NCBI RefSeq assembly: GCF_005145045.1 | Contig: NZ_CP039691.1 | Coordinates: forward strand, 1,252,001 to 1,316,000 | Direction: 5' to 3' | DNA from: Agrobacterium larrymoorei | GTDB lineage: Bacteria; Pseudomonadota; Alphaproteobacteria; Rhizobiales; Rhizobiaceae | Length of the DNA stretch: 64,000 nucleotides | Shown: positions 8,190-16,855 of the stretch, piece by piece | Layout of the letters: every line of letters starts with the position of its first letter | How positions within the stretch are numbered: position 1 is the stretch's first letter | Program-made: the position numbers and the translations under genes | Notes under the pieces: generated by a model | Told to the model about the DNA's origin: nothing | Databases searched by the model: none | The model's input: only the letters and a program-made list of their open reading frames with translations

Positions 8190-10115
8190 TCAGAACTCTT
8201 CCCAGGACTGTGCCGCAGCAGCCGAGCCGCCGCCGAAGGCGCCAGCGACCTTCTTCATCAACTGCCGGGTTGGGGATGCGACGGGTGCAGAAGAGGCCGA
8301 TGCGACGTGGATCGAGCGGCTGCCCGTGTCACCATCGAGATTGAACTGGGCAAGCAGCTTGTTCAGCTCTGCCGCTTCCTTGGCAAGGCTGTGGCTGGCG
8401 GCGGTGGATTGTTCCACCATGGCCGCGTTCTGCTGGGTGCCCTGATCCATGGTGTTGACGGCGGAATTGATTTCCTGAATGCCGACCGACTGTTCGCGGG
8501 AGGATTCCACGATGGCGTTGACGTGGTGGTTGATCTGCTGAACTTCGGAAACGATACCTTCCAGCGCCGTGCCGGTATTGCCCACCAGATTGACGCCAGC
8601 CCGCACCTGATCGCCCGAGGTGACGATGAGGGTTTTGATTTCCTTTGCGGCGGTTGCCGAACGCTGCGCCAGTTCACGCACTTCCTGAGCCACGACGGCA
8701 AAGCCCTTGCCTGCCTCACCGGCACGCGCGGCTTCGACACCGGCATTGAGCGCCAGAAGGTTGGTCTGGAAGGCGATCTCATCGATCACGCCGATGATGT
8801 TGGAGATTTCACCGGACGATTTTTCGATCTGCTGCATGGCCAGAACGGCATCGCGAACGACCTGACCGGAATGTTCGGCGCTCAGTCTGGTTTTCGTCAC
8901 CAGGCTGCCGACTTCTTCTGCGCGCTTGGCAGAGTCGCGAACGGTGGTGGCGATCTGCTCCAGAGCGGCTGCGGTTTCTTCCACCGAAGCGGCCTGCTGT
9001 TCGGTGCGCTTCGAGAGGTCATCGGCGGCGGAGCGAATTTCGTTCGCGCCAGCGTCGATACCACGGGCGTTCTTGCCAACGGAAGTCAAAGCCTGATGCA
9101 GCTTGCCAACGGAGTTGTTGAAGTCATTCCGCAGTCTGTCGAGGTGTTCCACGAATGGGGTAGCGATGCGGTAGCCGACATTGCCATCCGCAAGCTGGCC
9201 GAGACCATCGACAGCGAACTGAATATCTGCTGCTTCCTGCGCCTTCTGACGTTCGCGTTCGTGGCGCTCCTTCTCGGACATGGAGCGGTTGGCTTCCGCT
9301 TCCTGTTCCATGCGGACCTTGGCGATGGCGTTGTCCTTGAACACCTGAACGGCCTCCGCCATGTGGCCGATTTCATCCCTGCGGCCAACGCCGGGAACGT
9401 CCACGGCTGTCTCGCCGCCTGCAAGGCGTTTCATGGCGTTGGTCATGGCGATGATGGGACGTGAGATGCCCGCGCCGATGAGCATGCCTGCCGTCAGCGC
9501 AATGATGGCTGCGGCGACGAGGCTGCCCCAGATCAGCGTGATGGAGGAGGAAACAGTGGCTTCGTTTGCCGCGGAACGCGCGATGAGGAGGCTGCCTTCT
9601 TCGCTCTGCATGTCTTTGATCAAATCGCGAAGGCTGTCGAAATAGATCTTGCCCTTTGATGCATCGAGCTGCCGGTTCATGTCGCCGATGGAAATCGTGT
9701 CCGGCAATTCGCCACGCGCCTTGATGCGTGGTTCGGCGAAATTCTGCTGCCAGTCTGTTATCGCCGTCTTGATCTTGTCGATGCGTGCAACCTGCTTGGG
9801 ATTGTCGCTCACCGACGCCTTGACGTCTTCGATGGTCTTGTAGATGGACGCGCTGCCTTGTTTGTAAGGCGCCAGGAAATCCTGATTTCCCATAATCATG
9901 TAGCCGCGTAGACCGGTTTCCATATCAACCGCTGCACCGGTTATTGCATCTGTCTTGCGCAGAACATCGGTCGTGTGGTCAACCCAGAAACTGCTCTGCT
10001 TCATCGAGCTGATACTGGAAAGAGCAATTGCGCCAATGGCGACCGACAGTAATGCCGGGGCAACGGTACCAGCGACGACTTTCGCTTTAGTCGGAAGATT
10101 ATTGAATGAAAACAT
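8190..10115 (-). CDS. Methyl-accepting chemotaxis protein with CHASE3-like sensor
   Basis: A 641-residue chemoreceptor. After a first helix (12-34) comes a CHASE3-type periplasmic domain (about 40-180) with the recognisable METGLRGYMIMGNQDFLAPY stretch, then a second helix (about 187-212), HAMP, a coiled coil and the signalling hairpin (IAFQTNLLALNAGVEAARAG). It ends in SWEEF, a probable CheR/CheB docking tail. GGAGG lies nine bases before the ATG at 10115; an open frame extends 25 codons further without support. Its cytoplasmic half is nearly the same as in the 4492-6414 receptor, but the sensor halves differ, so the two probably sense different things. Confidence 0.93.
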   Translation of the reverse strand: MFSFNNLPTKAKVVAGTVAPALLSVAIGAIALSSISSMKQSSFWVDHTTDVLRKTDAITGAAVDMETGLRGYMIMGNQDFLAPYKQGSASIYKTIEDVKASVSDNPKQVARIDKIKTAITDWQQNFAEPRIKARGELPDTISIGDMNRQLDASKGKIYFDSLRDLIKDMQSEEGSLLIARSAANEATVSSSITLIWGSLVAAAIIALTAGMLIGAGISRPIIAMTNAMKRLAGGETAVDVPGVGRRDEIGHMAEAVQVFKDNAIAKVRMEQEAEANRSMSEKERHERERQKAQEAADIQFAVDGLGQLADGNVGYRIATPFVEHLDRLRNDFNNSVGKLHQALTSVGKNARGIDAGANEIRSAADDLSKRTEQQAASVEETAAALEQIATTVRDSAKRAEEVGSLVTKTRLSAEHSGQVVRDAVLAMQQIEKSSGEISNIIGVIDEIAFQTNLLALNAGVEAARAGEAGKGFAVVAQEVRELAQRSATAAKEIKTLIVTSGDQVRAGVNLVGNTGTALEGIVSEVQQINHHVNAIVESSREQSVGIQEINSAVNTMDQGTQQNAAMVEQSTAASHSLAKEAAELNKLLAQFNLDGDTGSRSIHVASASSAPVASPTRQLMKKVAGAFGGGSAAAAQSWEEF

Positions 10116-10451
10116 AAAGGCCGGCCTCCAGATGGCACAGTGTTGACGCTTTGCATGGCGTTTCGCCGAACAACTGCGACTACCCTTCAAGTCTTCAATT
10201 TCATAGGGTTAAGCGGTGGGTCGTTCTTCGTCGTTTCATGGCACGGCTGAGAAACATCAGGGAATTTCAGCGAGCGATAAAATGATACTTCCGAGATAGT
10301 TAAAAATTTAAACATTGTGCAGTGCAACTATTCTGGTTGCTATTCGTTACATCTGGTTTTGCAATTGATTGACAATCGTCAAAACGAGCGGTCATTCTTC
10401 TTTCGTTCTTTTTCTATTGCGCTTGCTGCTCGAATCCTGCGAATAGGACGC
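10116..10451. other. Divergent intergenic region, promoters only
   Basis: These 336 bases separate the divergent chemoreceptor and helicase genes. The central part (10265-10320) is AT-rich and suits promoters, with TTGACAATCG at 10369 as a possible -35 for the helicase gene. I see no small gene, hairpin or repeat. Confidence 0.5.
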
Positions 10452-11579
10452 ATGCAATTTTCACCGCAACAGGATGAAGCCCTTAAGGCTGTTTCGCGAT
10501 GGTTGAAGGAAGGTCGTAGCCAGGTCTTCCGCCTGTTCGGCTATGCCGGTACGGGCAAGACGACGCTCGCCAAGCATTTCGCCGAACATGTGGATGGCGA
10601 AGTGCTTTTTGCTGCCTTCACCGGCAAGGCTGCTCAGGTTCTGCGTTCGCGCGGGGCCACCAATGCGCGCACCATCCATTCGCTGATCTATCGCCCACGC
10701 GGCGAGGAGACGGTGGAAGATGAGGAAACCGGCAAGACCTCCATCGCGCCGATGTTTTCCATCAACCGCCAGAGCCCACTTGCCAAGGCGGCGCTCATCA
10801 TCATCGATGAGTGTTCCATGGTGGATGAGCAGCTGGGCAAGGATTTGATGAGCTTCGGCACACCGATCCTCGTTCTGGGCGATCCCGGCCAGTTGCCACC
10901 GGTTACCGGTGGCGGGTTCTTCACGGAGCAGGAGCCGGATTATCTTCTGTCGGAAATCCACCGTCAGGCGAAGGATAACCCCATCATCCAGCTTGCCATG
11001 GATGTGCGCGAGGGCCGCGAGATCATGCGTGGCGATTACGGTACGGCGCAGGTCATTTCCAAAACGGAAGTGACGCAGGGGCTTGTGCTGGACGCCGATC
11101 AGGTTCTGGTGGGCACCAACCGCACGCGCAAGCGCTATAACCAGCGCCTGCGGGAACTGAAGGGCTTTACGGCAGACTATCCCCAATCCGGCGACAAGCT
11201 GGTCTGCCTGCGCAATGATCCGGCAAAGGGTCTGCTGAACGGTTCTCTCTGGCAGGTGATGAGCTCATCGCGCGAGACAGTAAAGCCCGGTATCAACCTG
11301 ATGATCCGCCCGGAAGACGACGATATGGATCGCGGTGCGGCAAAGATCAAACTGCTGAAAGCCGCCTTCGAGGAAACCGAAACGGAAATTCCGTGGTCGA
11401 CGCGCAAGCGTTATGACGAGTTCGATTACGGCTATGCGCTGACGGTTCACAAGGCACAGGGCTCGCAGTGGAACAATGTCGTGCTGTTCGACGAAAGCTT
11501 CGCCTTCCGTGATACGCGAGAGCGCTGGCTCTACACCGCAATCACCCGCGCCGCCGAAACGCTTACCATCGTGCGGTAA
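10452..11579 (+). CDS. RecD-like ATP-dependent DNA helicase
   Basis: A 375-residue superfamily 1 helicase. Walker A is GYAGTGKT at residues 30-37, Walker B IIIDECSMVD near 117, motif III GDPGQLPP, and the C-terminal UvrD/RecD2 motif has ALTVHKAQGSQW plus YTAITRAAETL. It resembles the stand-alone RecD-like helicases (RecD2/Dda-type) lacking long N-terminal domains. No recB or recC is near, so it is not RecBCD. The ATG at 10452 begins MQFSPQQDEAL, the typical family start; the open frame upstream to 10317 is not protein-like. Likely role: 5'-3' unwinding in repair or replication restart (inference). Confidence 0.88.
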   Translation: MQFSPQQDEALKAVSRWLKEGRSQVFRLFGYAGTGKTTLAKHFAEHVDGEVLFAAFTGKAAQVLRSRGATNARTIHSLIYRPRGEETVEDEETGKTSIAPMFSINRQSPLAKAALIIIDECSMVDEQLGKDLMSFGTPILVLGDPGQLPPVTGGGFFTEQEPDYLLSEIHRQAKDNPIIQLAMDVREGREIMRGDYGTAQVISKTEVTQGLVLDADQVLVGTNRTRKRYNQRLRELKGFTADYPQSGDKLVCLRNDPAKGLLNGSLWQVMSSSRETVKPGINLMIRPEDDDMDRGAAKIKLLKAAFEETETEIPWSTRKRYDEFDYGYALTVHKAQGSQWNNVVLFDESFAFRDTRERWLYTAITRAAETLTIVR

Positions 11580-11632
11580 GCGACGGCGCTCACGCGTTTC
11601 CATTTAACAAGGAAACGCTCTCGGGTCGTCCA

Positions 11633-12466
11633 TCAAGCCTTCAGCACACCCATGACGGTTGCCTTGGCAACGGCCTGAAAGCGATTGTTGGCGCTGAATT
11701 TCTGCATCAGGCTGTCTTCGAGGCTTTGTAGTTCGTTGGAAGAAATGCCGAGGGTGCGGGTCAGCCGCACAGCGGCGTAGCCTTCGGCCATCAGTTCGAG
11801 GCAGGTGCGTTCCTGCTCGGTCAGTTCCACATCGGCATCATCCGCCTTCTGTTCCGGCAGGTCTTCCGGCGACATCAGGTCGCTGATCTGCTGGATCTGG
11901 CGGCGGACGGTGGAGATTTCGGAGGTCAGTTCGCGCTTGCGGGCTTCGAGAACCGTCTGGAAAATGTCGTCGGCTTCATCTTGCGATGACGCTGCCTCGA
12001 GCTTCGCCATAATGTCCTGAATGACGGCGACAGGGATGCCGACTTCGCGGAACAGGTTCACGACGGCCATACGGTGAACGTCCTGATGGGAGTAGATGCG
12101 CATCAGGCCGGAACGGCGCGAAGACAGGATCGCCTTTTCCTCATAGAAATGCAGGGTCCGGTGCGTGACGCCGAACATGTTGGCCATGTCGGCAATGGCA
12201 ACGGGTTCGGGCGGCAGCGGGTAGGGGAGTTTGACGTCGGGTAGAAAGCCCTTCAGCTTCGCTACGGAAAAGGGAGTAGCCCCAGGCTTATGCATTCCCG
12301 TTTTCTCGCCCATAGATGTCTCCCTCCAAGGCGACTTACGGACGGAAACCGGGCCTGCGCTGCGCGGTTTCCGGCTGATTACGGCATCGATGCTCGCATC
12401 ATCTGCAAAGGCAATATCGTCATTCATTTCAAGTTGTACATTAGTATATGAAAATGTTTGTGTCAT
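11633..12466 (-). CDS. MerR-type regulator with C-terminal LuxR-like helix-turn-helix
   Basis: The 277-residue protein has an unstructured N-terminal 85 residues, then a MerR DNA-binding domain (about 89-155: VAIADMANMFGVTHRTLHFY...), a coiled coil (about 160-205) and a C-terminal segment (about 214-275) resembling the LuxR/GerE helix-turn-helix (LTEQERTCLELMAEGYAAV). Two DNA-binding modules in one chain is unusual. GGGGAA lies six bases before the ATG at 12466. It is divergent from pdxJ. Targets unknown. The HFYEE context resembles MerR members that do not bind metals, and no Cys cluster is present. Confidence 0.85.
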   Translation of the reverse strand: MTQTFSYTNVQLEMNDDIAFADDASIDAVISRKPRSAGPVSVRKSPWRETSMGEKTGMHKPGATPFSVAKLKGFLPDVKLPYPLPPEPVAIADMANMFGVTHRTLHFYEEKAILSSRRSGLMRIYSHQDVHRMAVVNLFREVGIPVAVIQDIMAKLEAASSQDEADDIFQTVLEARKRELTSEISTVRRQIQQISDLMSPEDLPEQKADDADVELTEQERTCLELMAEGYAAVRLTRTLGISSNELQSLEDSLMQKFSANNRFQAVAKATVMGVLKA

Positions 12467-12610
12467 TTGATTTCCCCAAGCCATCCGCGCATGAATGCAA
12501 CCCAAAGGGATTAGTTCCACGTAACAACAAATATTTTTTCGAATCCGCTTGCGGGTAGCGTAATACTGCGGGAAACAGGGCATTATCCGCTGTTAGAACA
12601 GGTGCCGAAG

Positions 12611-13366
12611 ATGCCGACGAAACTCTCCGTCAATCTCAATGCCATCGCCATGCTGCGCAATCGCCGCGACCTGCCATGGCCGGATGTGGCTGCCTTCGGA
12701 CGCATCGCTCTTCAGGCGGGCGCCAGCGGACTGACCGTTCATCCGCGTCCCGACCAGCGGCACATACGCTTCTCCGATCTGCCGATCTTGCGCGCGCTCA
12801 TCGATGATGAGTTTCCGCAGGCCGAGTTCAACATGGAAGGTTATCCGACAGAGGATTTTCTGTTGCTGTGCGAGGAGACCGAGCCGGAGCAGGTGACGCT
12901 CGTGCCGGACGATCCGTCTCAGGCCACTTCCGATCACGGCTGGGATTTCCGCAAGCATGGAGACTTTCTCAAAGACGTGGTTGCGCGGCTTAAATCCCAA
13001 GGCATGCGCGTGTCGCTCTTTGCCGATGGTGACGGGGACCGGGAGGCGGTTGAGCTTGCTGCTGCAACGGGCGCTGCCCGCATAGAGCTTTACACCGGCC
13101 CTTACGGCGGCTGCTACGATGACGCGAAGGCCGCTGCCGAGTGGATTGAGAAACTCGGAAAGACCGCTGATTTCGCTCAGGAATTCGGTCTCGATGTCAA
13201 TGCCGGTCACGATCTGACGGTTGCCAACCTCCCGGCTCTGGTCAAGCGCATTCCGCAACTGGCGGAAGTTTCCATCGGTCATGGGCTGACGGCGGATGCG
13301 CTGGAATTTGGCATGGCCGAAACAGTACGGCGTTTTTGCCGGGCCTGCGGTCAGGCTATTTCATAA
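12611..13366 (+). CDS. pdxJ: Pyridoxine 5'-phosphate synthase
   Basis: PdxJ condenses 3-amino-2-oxopropyl phosphate with deoxyxylulose 5-phosphate to give pyridoxine 5'-phosphate, the last ring-forming step of the DXP-dependent vitamin B6 route. The 251-residue TIM barrel carries [33 protein letters not shown] and VSIGHGL, all conserved in the family. AGGTG lies six bases before ATG 12611; a GTG at 12602 would add three residues but falls inside that ribosome-binding site. A terminator follows at 13395. Confidence 0.96.
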   Translation: MPTKLSVNLNAIAMLRNRRDLPWPDVAAFGRIALQAGASGLTVHPRPDQRHIRFSDLPILRALIDDEFPQAEFNMEGYPTEDFLLLCEETEPEQVTLVPDDPSQATSDHGWDFRKHGDFLKDVVARLKSQGMRVSLFADGDGDREAVELAAATGAARIELYTGPYGGCYDDAKAAAEWIEKLGKTADFAQEFGLDVNAGHDLTVANLPALVKRIPQLAEVSIGHGLTADALEFGMAETVRRFCRACGQAIS

Positions 13367-13394
13367 CTATCGTCAGTTTTTTGGCTTTATAATG

Positions 13395-13428
13395 AAACCG
13401 CGTAGACGCTACGCGGTTTGATTTTTTT
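13395..13428 (+). terminator. Intrinsic terminator of pdxJ
   Basis: AAACCGCGTAG (13395-13405) pairs perfectly with CTACGCGGTTT (13409-13419) over a 3-base loop, followed by GA and seven T. Confidence 0.92.
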
Positions 13429-13447
13429 ATTTAAGAAGGCACCATCT

Positions 13448-14713
13448 ATGCAGGAACATCATGTCGTCGTCGTTGGAGGAGGCTTCGGCGGACTACAGGT
13501 CGTCCATGGACTGAAAGGCGCACCCGTTCGCATCACCTTGATCGATCGGCGCAACCACCATCTTTTTCAGCCCTTGCTTTATCAGGTTGCCACCACGGCA
13601 CTTGCAACGTCAGAAATCGCTTGGCCGATCCGTCGTCTTTTCCGTGACAGGCCGGAGGTTTCCACCATTCTGGGGGAAGTCTCGGGCGTGGATCGTACCA
13701 ATCGTGCGGTTCATCTCACCAATGGCGAGGTCATTTCTTTCGATACGCTGGTGCTGGCAACAGGCGCGCGCCACGCTTATTTCGGCAATGATGCCTGGGA
13801 AAAACATGCGCCCGGCCTTAAGACGCTGGAAGACGCCACCACCATTCGCCGCCGCCTTCTGCTTGCTTTCGAGCAGGCGGAACTGGCAAAGACGGAAGAT
13901 GTGAAGCAGGCCTATCTCACCTTCGTCGTGATCGGTGCTGGCCCGACCGGCGTGGAAATGGCGGGGATGATTGCCGATCTTGCCAACAAGGTCCTGCCGC
14001 CCGAGTTTCGCAACATCGATACCCGCAAAACCCGCGTCCTGCTGGTGGAGGCAGGCAAGCGCGTTCTTCCGACCTTTACCGAAGATTTGTCGGAATACAG
14101 CAAGCAGGCGCTGGAGAAGCTCGGTGTCGAGGTATCGCTTGGCACGCCGGTTTCCGCCTGCACGGAAGAGGGCGTGAAGATTGGCGATGAATTCATTCCT
14201 GCCCGCACGATTATCTGGGCCGCAGGCGTTCAGGCTTCGCCTGCCGCGCAATGGCTTGGTGTTACGGCAGACAGGGCAGGGCGTGCGGAAGTGGGCCCTC
14301 ATCTCAATATTCCCGATGATCCAAGCATCTTCGTCATCGGTGATACGGCTTCGGTTAAACAGGAAGGCGGCAATGCCGTCCCCGGCATCGCCCCCGCGGC
14401 CAAGCAGCAGGGCAGCCATGTCGCAAAGGTCCTCAAGGCCCGGCTTACAGAGCGGCCAGAGCCCGCACCGTTCAAATATTTCCATCAGGGAAACCTTGCG
14501 ACCATCGGCAAGCGCGCGGCGGTCATCGATTTCGGCAAGATCAAACTGAAGGGCGTCATCGCCTGGTGGATATGGGGCCTCGCCCACATCTACTTCCTCA
14601 TCGGCACCCGCTCGCGACTTGCCGTGGCGTGGAGCTGGCTGTGGATCTACCTTACCGGACATCACAGCGCGCGTTTGATTACGCAAAAGGAAACGCTGAA
14701 GGACGAGGCGTAG
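13448..14713 (+). CDS. ndh: Type II NADH dehydrogenase (NDH-2)
   Basis: A 421-residue flavoprotein that oxidises NADH and reduces quinone without pumping protons. The N-terminal FAD-binding motif is VVVVGGGFGGL. The second nucleotide-binding motif VVIGAGPTGVEMAG (about residue 160) binds NADH. The NDH-2 quinone-side motif GIAPAAKQQGSHVAK (about 315-330) and a hydrophobic C-terminal region (ARLA-type membrane anchor, WWIWGLAHIYFLIG) are also present. AAGG lies eight bases before ATG 13448. The gene appears monocistronic and is followed by about 900 bases of repeats. Confidence 0.93.
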   Translation: MQEHHVVVVGGGFGGLQVVHGLKGAPVRITLIDRRNHHLFQPLLYQVATTALATSEIAWPIRRLFRDRPEVSTILGEVSGVDRTNRAVHLTNGEVISFDTLVLATGARHAYFGNDAWEKHAPGLKTLEDATTIRRRLLLAFEQAELAKTEDVKQAYLTFVVIGAGPTGVEMAGMIADLANKVLPPEFRNIDTRKTRVLLVEAGKRVLPTFTEDLSEYSKQALEKLGVEVSLGTPVSACTEEGVKIGDEFIPARTIIWAAGVQASPAAQWLGVTADRAGRAEVGPHLNIPDDPSIFVIGDTASVKQEGGNAVPGIAPAAKQQGSHVAKVLKARLTERPEPAPFKYFHQGNLATIGKRAAVIDFGKIKLKGVIAWWIWGLAHIYFLIGTRSRLAVAWSWLWIYLTGHHSARLITQKETLKDEA

Positions 14714-14765
14714 TGGGGGCCGGGGTTTGGGGCTGAAACTTCGCTGACGCAGGCGGATTAGAGGT

Positions 14766-14790
14766 TTGGCTTGGCTTGGCTTGGCTTGGC
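14766..14790 (+). repeat. Tandem TTGGC pentamer array
   Basis: Five exact copies of TTGGC in a row, followed by TTGGG, just 53 bases after the ndh stop. It could expand and contract by slippage, but no gene or promoter is obviously affected. Confidence 0.9.
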
Positions 14791-14826
14791 TTGGGATATG
14801 TCTCCATCGCCAAACCCACTGCCGTC

Positions 14827-15155
14827 ATCCTCGGCCTTGAGCCACTGCTGTCCGGTTTAAACTGAGTAGGTGTGGGGGGCGAGAACAGCTCCCCCACCCG
14901 TCACCCCGCACTTGATGCGGGGTCCAGCAGACGCGCGTCTGCGCGTCAAAAAGTATTTCAGACCAAAGACTTGGTCTGGCTGGATCCCGGATCAAGTCCG
15001 GGATGACGGAAGTGGGAAGTACCGTTGCCACATTCACAGCCAGCGTTGTACTGGCGACTCCGGATTCGCAAGGAGTACAAAAAACGAAATGCAATCAATA
15101 CCCTATATCAAGTCCATAAATCTCAACCGGACAGCAGTGGCCTTGAGCCGAGGAT
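14827..15155. repeat. Mosaic palindromic element, copy A
   Basis: The ends are inverted repeats built on CTGTCCGGTTTAAA (14848-14861) and CCGGACAGCAGTGG (15127-15140), with flanking CTCGGCCTTGAG/CCTTGAGCCGAGG also partly inverted. Inside are independent palindromes: CCCGCACTTGATGCGGGG, GACGCGCGTCTGCGCGTC, CCAAAGACTTGG and CCCGGATCAAGTCCGGG. The same modules recur in the elements at 15188, 24098 and 25244. The architecture agrees with the rhizobial intergenic mosaic elements (RIME-like). No protein is encoded. Confidence 0.8.
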
Positions 15156-15187
15156 CCATTGCATCAACGAAATCAAGCGGTTGTGGA

Positions 15188-15520
15188 TCCTCGGGTCAAG
15201 CCACCCGCTGTCCGGTCTAAATGTGCAGATGCTAGGCAAGGCTTTGAATGCATTGCAGTTCCATACTTCAAATCCGGTAGGGGCACGCTTTGACCGCGTT
15301 CGCTGCAGGGTGGCGACGAGTGCAACCCCACCTCCGTCATACCGGGCTTGACCCGGTATCCAGTCAGACCAAGTCCTTGGTCTGAGACACTCTTTCGACG
15401 CGCAGACGCGCGTCTGCTGGACCCCGCATCAAGTGCGGGGTGACGGGCGGGGGAACTGTTCTGACCTCAAACTAACCTATCAGTTTAGACCGGACAGCAA
15501 TGGGTCATGCCGATGACCGA
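15188..15520. repeat. Mosaic palindromic element, copy B
   Basis: About 330 bp with inverted ends CTGTCCGGTCTAAA (15208-15221) and TTTAGACCGGACAG (15484-15497). The interior is nearly identical, in opposite orientation, to copy C at 25244-25570, including the non-palindromic end with GCAAGGCTTTGAATGCATTG. It lies back to back with copy A, so 14.8-15.5 kb is almost wholly repeat. Confidence 0.85.
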
Positions 15521-15560
15521 GGAAGGGTAGAAACTACGAACTCCTCACCGCCTCCAAAGA

Positions 15561-15592
15561 AAAAAGGCAGGACATCGAAACGCCCTGCCTTT
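15561..15592 (-). terminator. Terminator of the alcohol dehydrogenase gene
   Basis: Read on the minus strand, AAAGGCAGG (15592-15584) pairs with CCTGCCTTT (15571-15563), followed by more T. Confidence 0.8.
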
Positions 15593-15615
15593 CATTGACT
15601 GCGATTGCGAGCCTA

Positions 15616-16662
15616 TCAGGCCTCGAGCGTCGCCATATCGATCACGAAACGATAACGAACGTCGCTCTTCAGCACGCGCTCATAGGCTTCGTTGACTTGC
15701 TTGATGTCGATGGTTTCGATTTCCGAGACGATGTTGTGCTTGCCGCAGAAATCCAGCATTTCCTGGGTTTCCTTGATCGAGCCGATCATCGAGCCGGACA
15801 GGCTCTTGCGACCGGGGATCAGCGAGAAGGCATGGACGGGGATCATATCTTCCGGCGCGCCGACGATGACCATGGAGCCATTGACCTTGAGCAGGCCGAG
15901 ATAGGCGTTCCAGTCAATTGCCACACCTGCGGTGCAGATGATCAGGTCGAAGGTGCCTGCAAGCTTTTCGAAAGTCGAGGCATCGCTGGTGGCGTAATAT
16001 TCCTTCGCGCCCAGCTTCAGGCCGTCTTCCTTCTTGGAAAGCGTCTGGGAGAGAACGGTGATATCCGCGCCCATGGCAGCGCCGATCTTCACACCCATAT
16101 GGCCAAGGCCGCCCATGCCGACAATCGCGACCTTCTTGCCGGGACCGGCATTCCAGTGCTTCAGCGGGGAGTAAAGCGTGATGCCTGCGCAAAGCAGCGG
16201 AGCGGAAGCATCGAGAGGCAGGTTGTCCGGAATGGAGAGGACATAGCCTTCCTTCACCACGATATGGTCGGAATAGCCGCCCTGCGTGGCCGTCTTGCCA
16301 TCGGCTTCGACGGAGTTGTAGGTCTGGACGAGGCCCGGCATATACTGCTCGTTATCCACATCGCGCGCCGCACAGCCAACGCAGCTATCAACGAAGCAGC
16401 CGACGCCGACATGTTCGCCGACCTTGAATTTCGTGACGTTCGCGCCGACCGCGGTGACGATACCGGCAATCTCGTGGCCCGGTACGATAGGATAGACGGC
16501 ATTCTTCCATTCATTGCGAACGGTGTGAATATCCGAGTGGCAGATACCGGCATATTTGATGTCGATGACGACGTCGTCGTCATTCGGCTCGCGGCGTTCG
16601 AACGTGAATGGTGTCAACGGCTTGGTGGCATCCGTTGCAGCGTAACCTCTTGCAATAGCCAT
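15616..16662 (-). CDS. Zinc-type NAD(P)-dependent alcohol dehydrogenase
   Basis: A medium-chain dehydrogenase of 348 residues, YahK/cinnamyl-alcohol-dehydrogenase-like. Catalytic zinc ligands are visible in GICHSD (Cys) and VPGHEIAG (His), and the nucleotide-binding motif is GMGGLGHMG. The structural-zinc lobe reads [20 protein letters not shown]. Compared with the usual CxxCxxCx7C, the third and fourth Cys are replaced by Arg and Met, so structural zinc is probably lost or altered; I believe other members of this subgroup share this. GGAAA lies eight bases before ATG 16662. It is divergent from an AraC regulator, its probable controller. Substrate: aldehydes/alcohols, not specified. Confidence 0.9.
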   Translation of the reverse strand: MAIARGYAATDATKPLTPFTFERREPNDDDVVIDIKYAGICHSDIHTVRNEWKNAVYPIVPGHEIAGIVTAVGANVTKFKVGEHVGVGCFVDSCVGCAARDVDNEQYMPGLVQTYNSVEADGKTATQGGYSDHIVVKEGYVLSIPDNLPLDASAPLLCAGITLYSPLKHWNAGPGKKVAIVGMGGLGHMGVKIGAAMGADITVLSQTLSKKEDGLKLGAKEYYATSDASTFEKLAGTFDLIICTAGVAIDWNAYLGLLKVNGSMVIVGAPEDMIPVHAFSLIPGRKSLSGSMIGSIKETQEMLDFCGKHNIVSEIETIDIKQVNEAYERVLKSDVRYRFVIDMATLEA

Positions 16663-16855
16663 CTGAAGTTTCCTTTCAGCTTTGGGAAGGTGATGGTTCA
16701 TCATGCGATAGGACCGTGACGAAACGTTAGAGCGATCCTCCGAGCTTTTTGCACAATTCTACAAATTTGAGCCGTGCGCCCTTTGCGAAACGGGGAAGGC
16801 ATTTTAGATATGGCTTACCGGAAGCAGCCGCTTCTCTACACAGGTTCATCATCCA

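Noticed and set aside
14827..15520. CRISPR array
   Set aside because: Repeats are palindromic modules of different lengths at irregular spacing; there are no constant-length spacers and no cas genes.
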